NCBI GenBank assembly: GCA_947587775.1
Contig: CANPYD010000077.1
Span: 1 to 5,096, forward strand
Length of the DNA stretch: 5,096 nt
Reading direction: 5' to 3'
From: an uncultured Clostridia bacterium
Lineage (GTDB): Bacteria; Bacillota; Clostridia; Christensenellales; Borkfalkiaceae
The notes beneath the pieces were generated by a model. The model did no database searches and was not told where the DNA came from. It saw only the letters and a program-made list of their open reading frames with translations. Both the position numbers and the translations under genes were made by a program. This document shows, in pieces, positions 5,087 through 5,096 of the stretch. The number at the start of each line of letters is the position of its first letter. Position 1 is the first letter of the stretch.

Positions 5087-5096
5087 ATGAAGACCC

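Larger units (their letters stand above)
4770..5096. other. Noncoding, hairpin-dense region after def
   Basis: This stretch of about 330 bases has no credible gene. It contains an inverted-repeat element (4786-4901) and at least five further hairpins in about 140 bases (4944-4962, 4967-4982, 4991-5025, 5051-5065, 5067-5085). No stem is followed by a good T-run, so no standard terminator for def can be named, although the 4786-4901 structure could act as an RNA 3'-end stabiliser. No convincing promoter for a small RNA was seen. The 88-codon open frame at 4798-5064 has no plausible ribosome binding site and reads straight through the repeats. Confidence 0.7.

Noticed and set aside
4770..5096. 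CRISPR array, integron attC site or phage attachment site
   Set aside because: There are no regularly spaced identical direct repeats, no attC-type core sites (GTTRRRY/RYYYAAC), and no integrase or tRNA gene nearby.

Overview
The window holds a compact, co-directional housekeeping cluster on the + strand: yicC (YicC/YloC family endoribonuclease), gmk (guanylate kinase), rpoZ (RNA polymerase omega), an unrecognised 90-residue protein, priA (primosomal helicase) and def (peptide deformylase). A short promoter region precedes it and about 330 bases of hairpin-rich, repeat-like noncoding DNA follow it. Six protein genes are supported; no tRNA, rRNA, CRISPR array, transposase or phage gene is visible.

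Organism. The gene order is a trimmed version of the Firmicutes cluster known from Bacillus (yloC-remA-gmk-rpoZ-coaBC-priA-def-fmt). The genes are fairly GC-rich, with strong Shine-Dalgarno sequences and the standard genetic code. The 3' noncoding DNA carries short dispersed repeats of types I recall from gut Clostridia and metagenomic genomes. I infer a GC-rich member of Clostridia, possibly near Christensenellales or Oscillospirales; the lineage is not proven from this window.

Layout. Positions 1-46 form a large imperfect hairpin. A near-ideal sigma-A-type promoter with an extended -10 lies at 85-113 and should drive the cluster. yicC, gmk and rpoZ are tightly packed (3 and 6 bases between them). 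An intrinsic terminator follows the rpoZ stop codon directly, and the ribosome binding site of the 90-residue gene starts just after its T-run. That gene, priA and def are again tightly packed (6 and 9 bases). No separate promoter is evident for this second half, so it probably depends on read-through or on an undetected internal promoter. After def no gene is credible: 4770-5096 holds a 116-base inverted-repeat element with an embedded 'TCATCCTGAGC...GAAGGATCT' repeat, then five more hairpins.

How the genes fit together. The set covers RNA turnover (YicC), GMP-to-GDP conversion for GTP supply (Gmk), RNA polymerase assembly (omega), replication restart (PriA) and N-terminal maturation of new proteins (Def): growth-linked functions under shared transcription. 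remA is absent between yicC and gmk, the usual coaBC position holds the 90-residue unknown, and fmt does not directly follow def.

I found no new multi-gene system here. The parts most worth a second look are the unknown small gene, the mid-operon terminator and the structured repeats at the 3' end.
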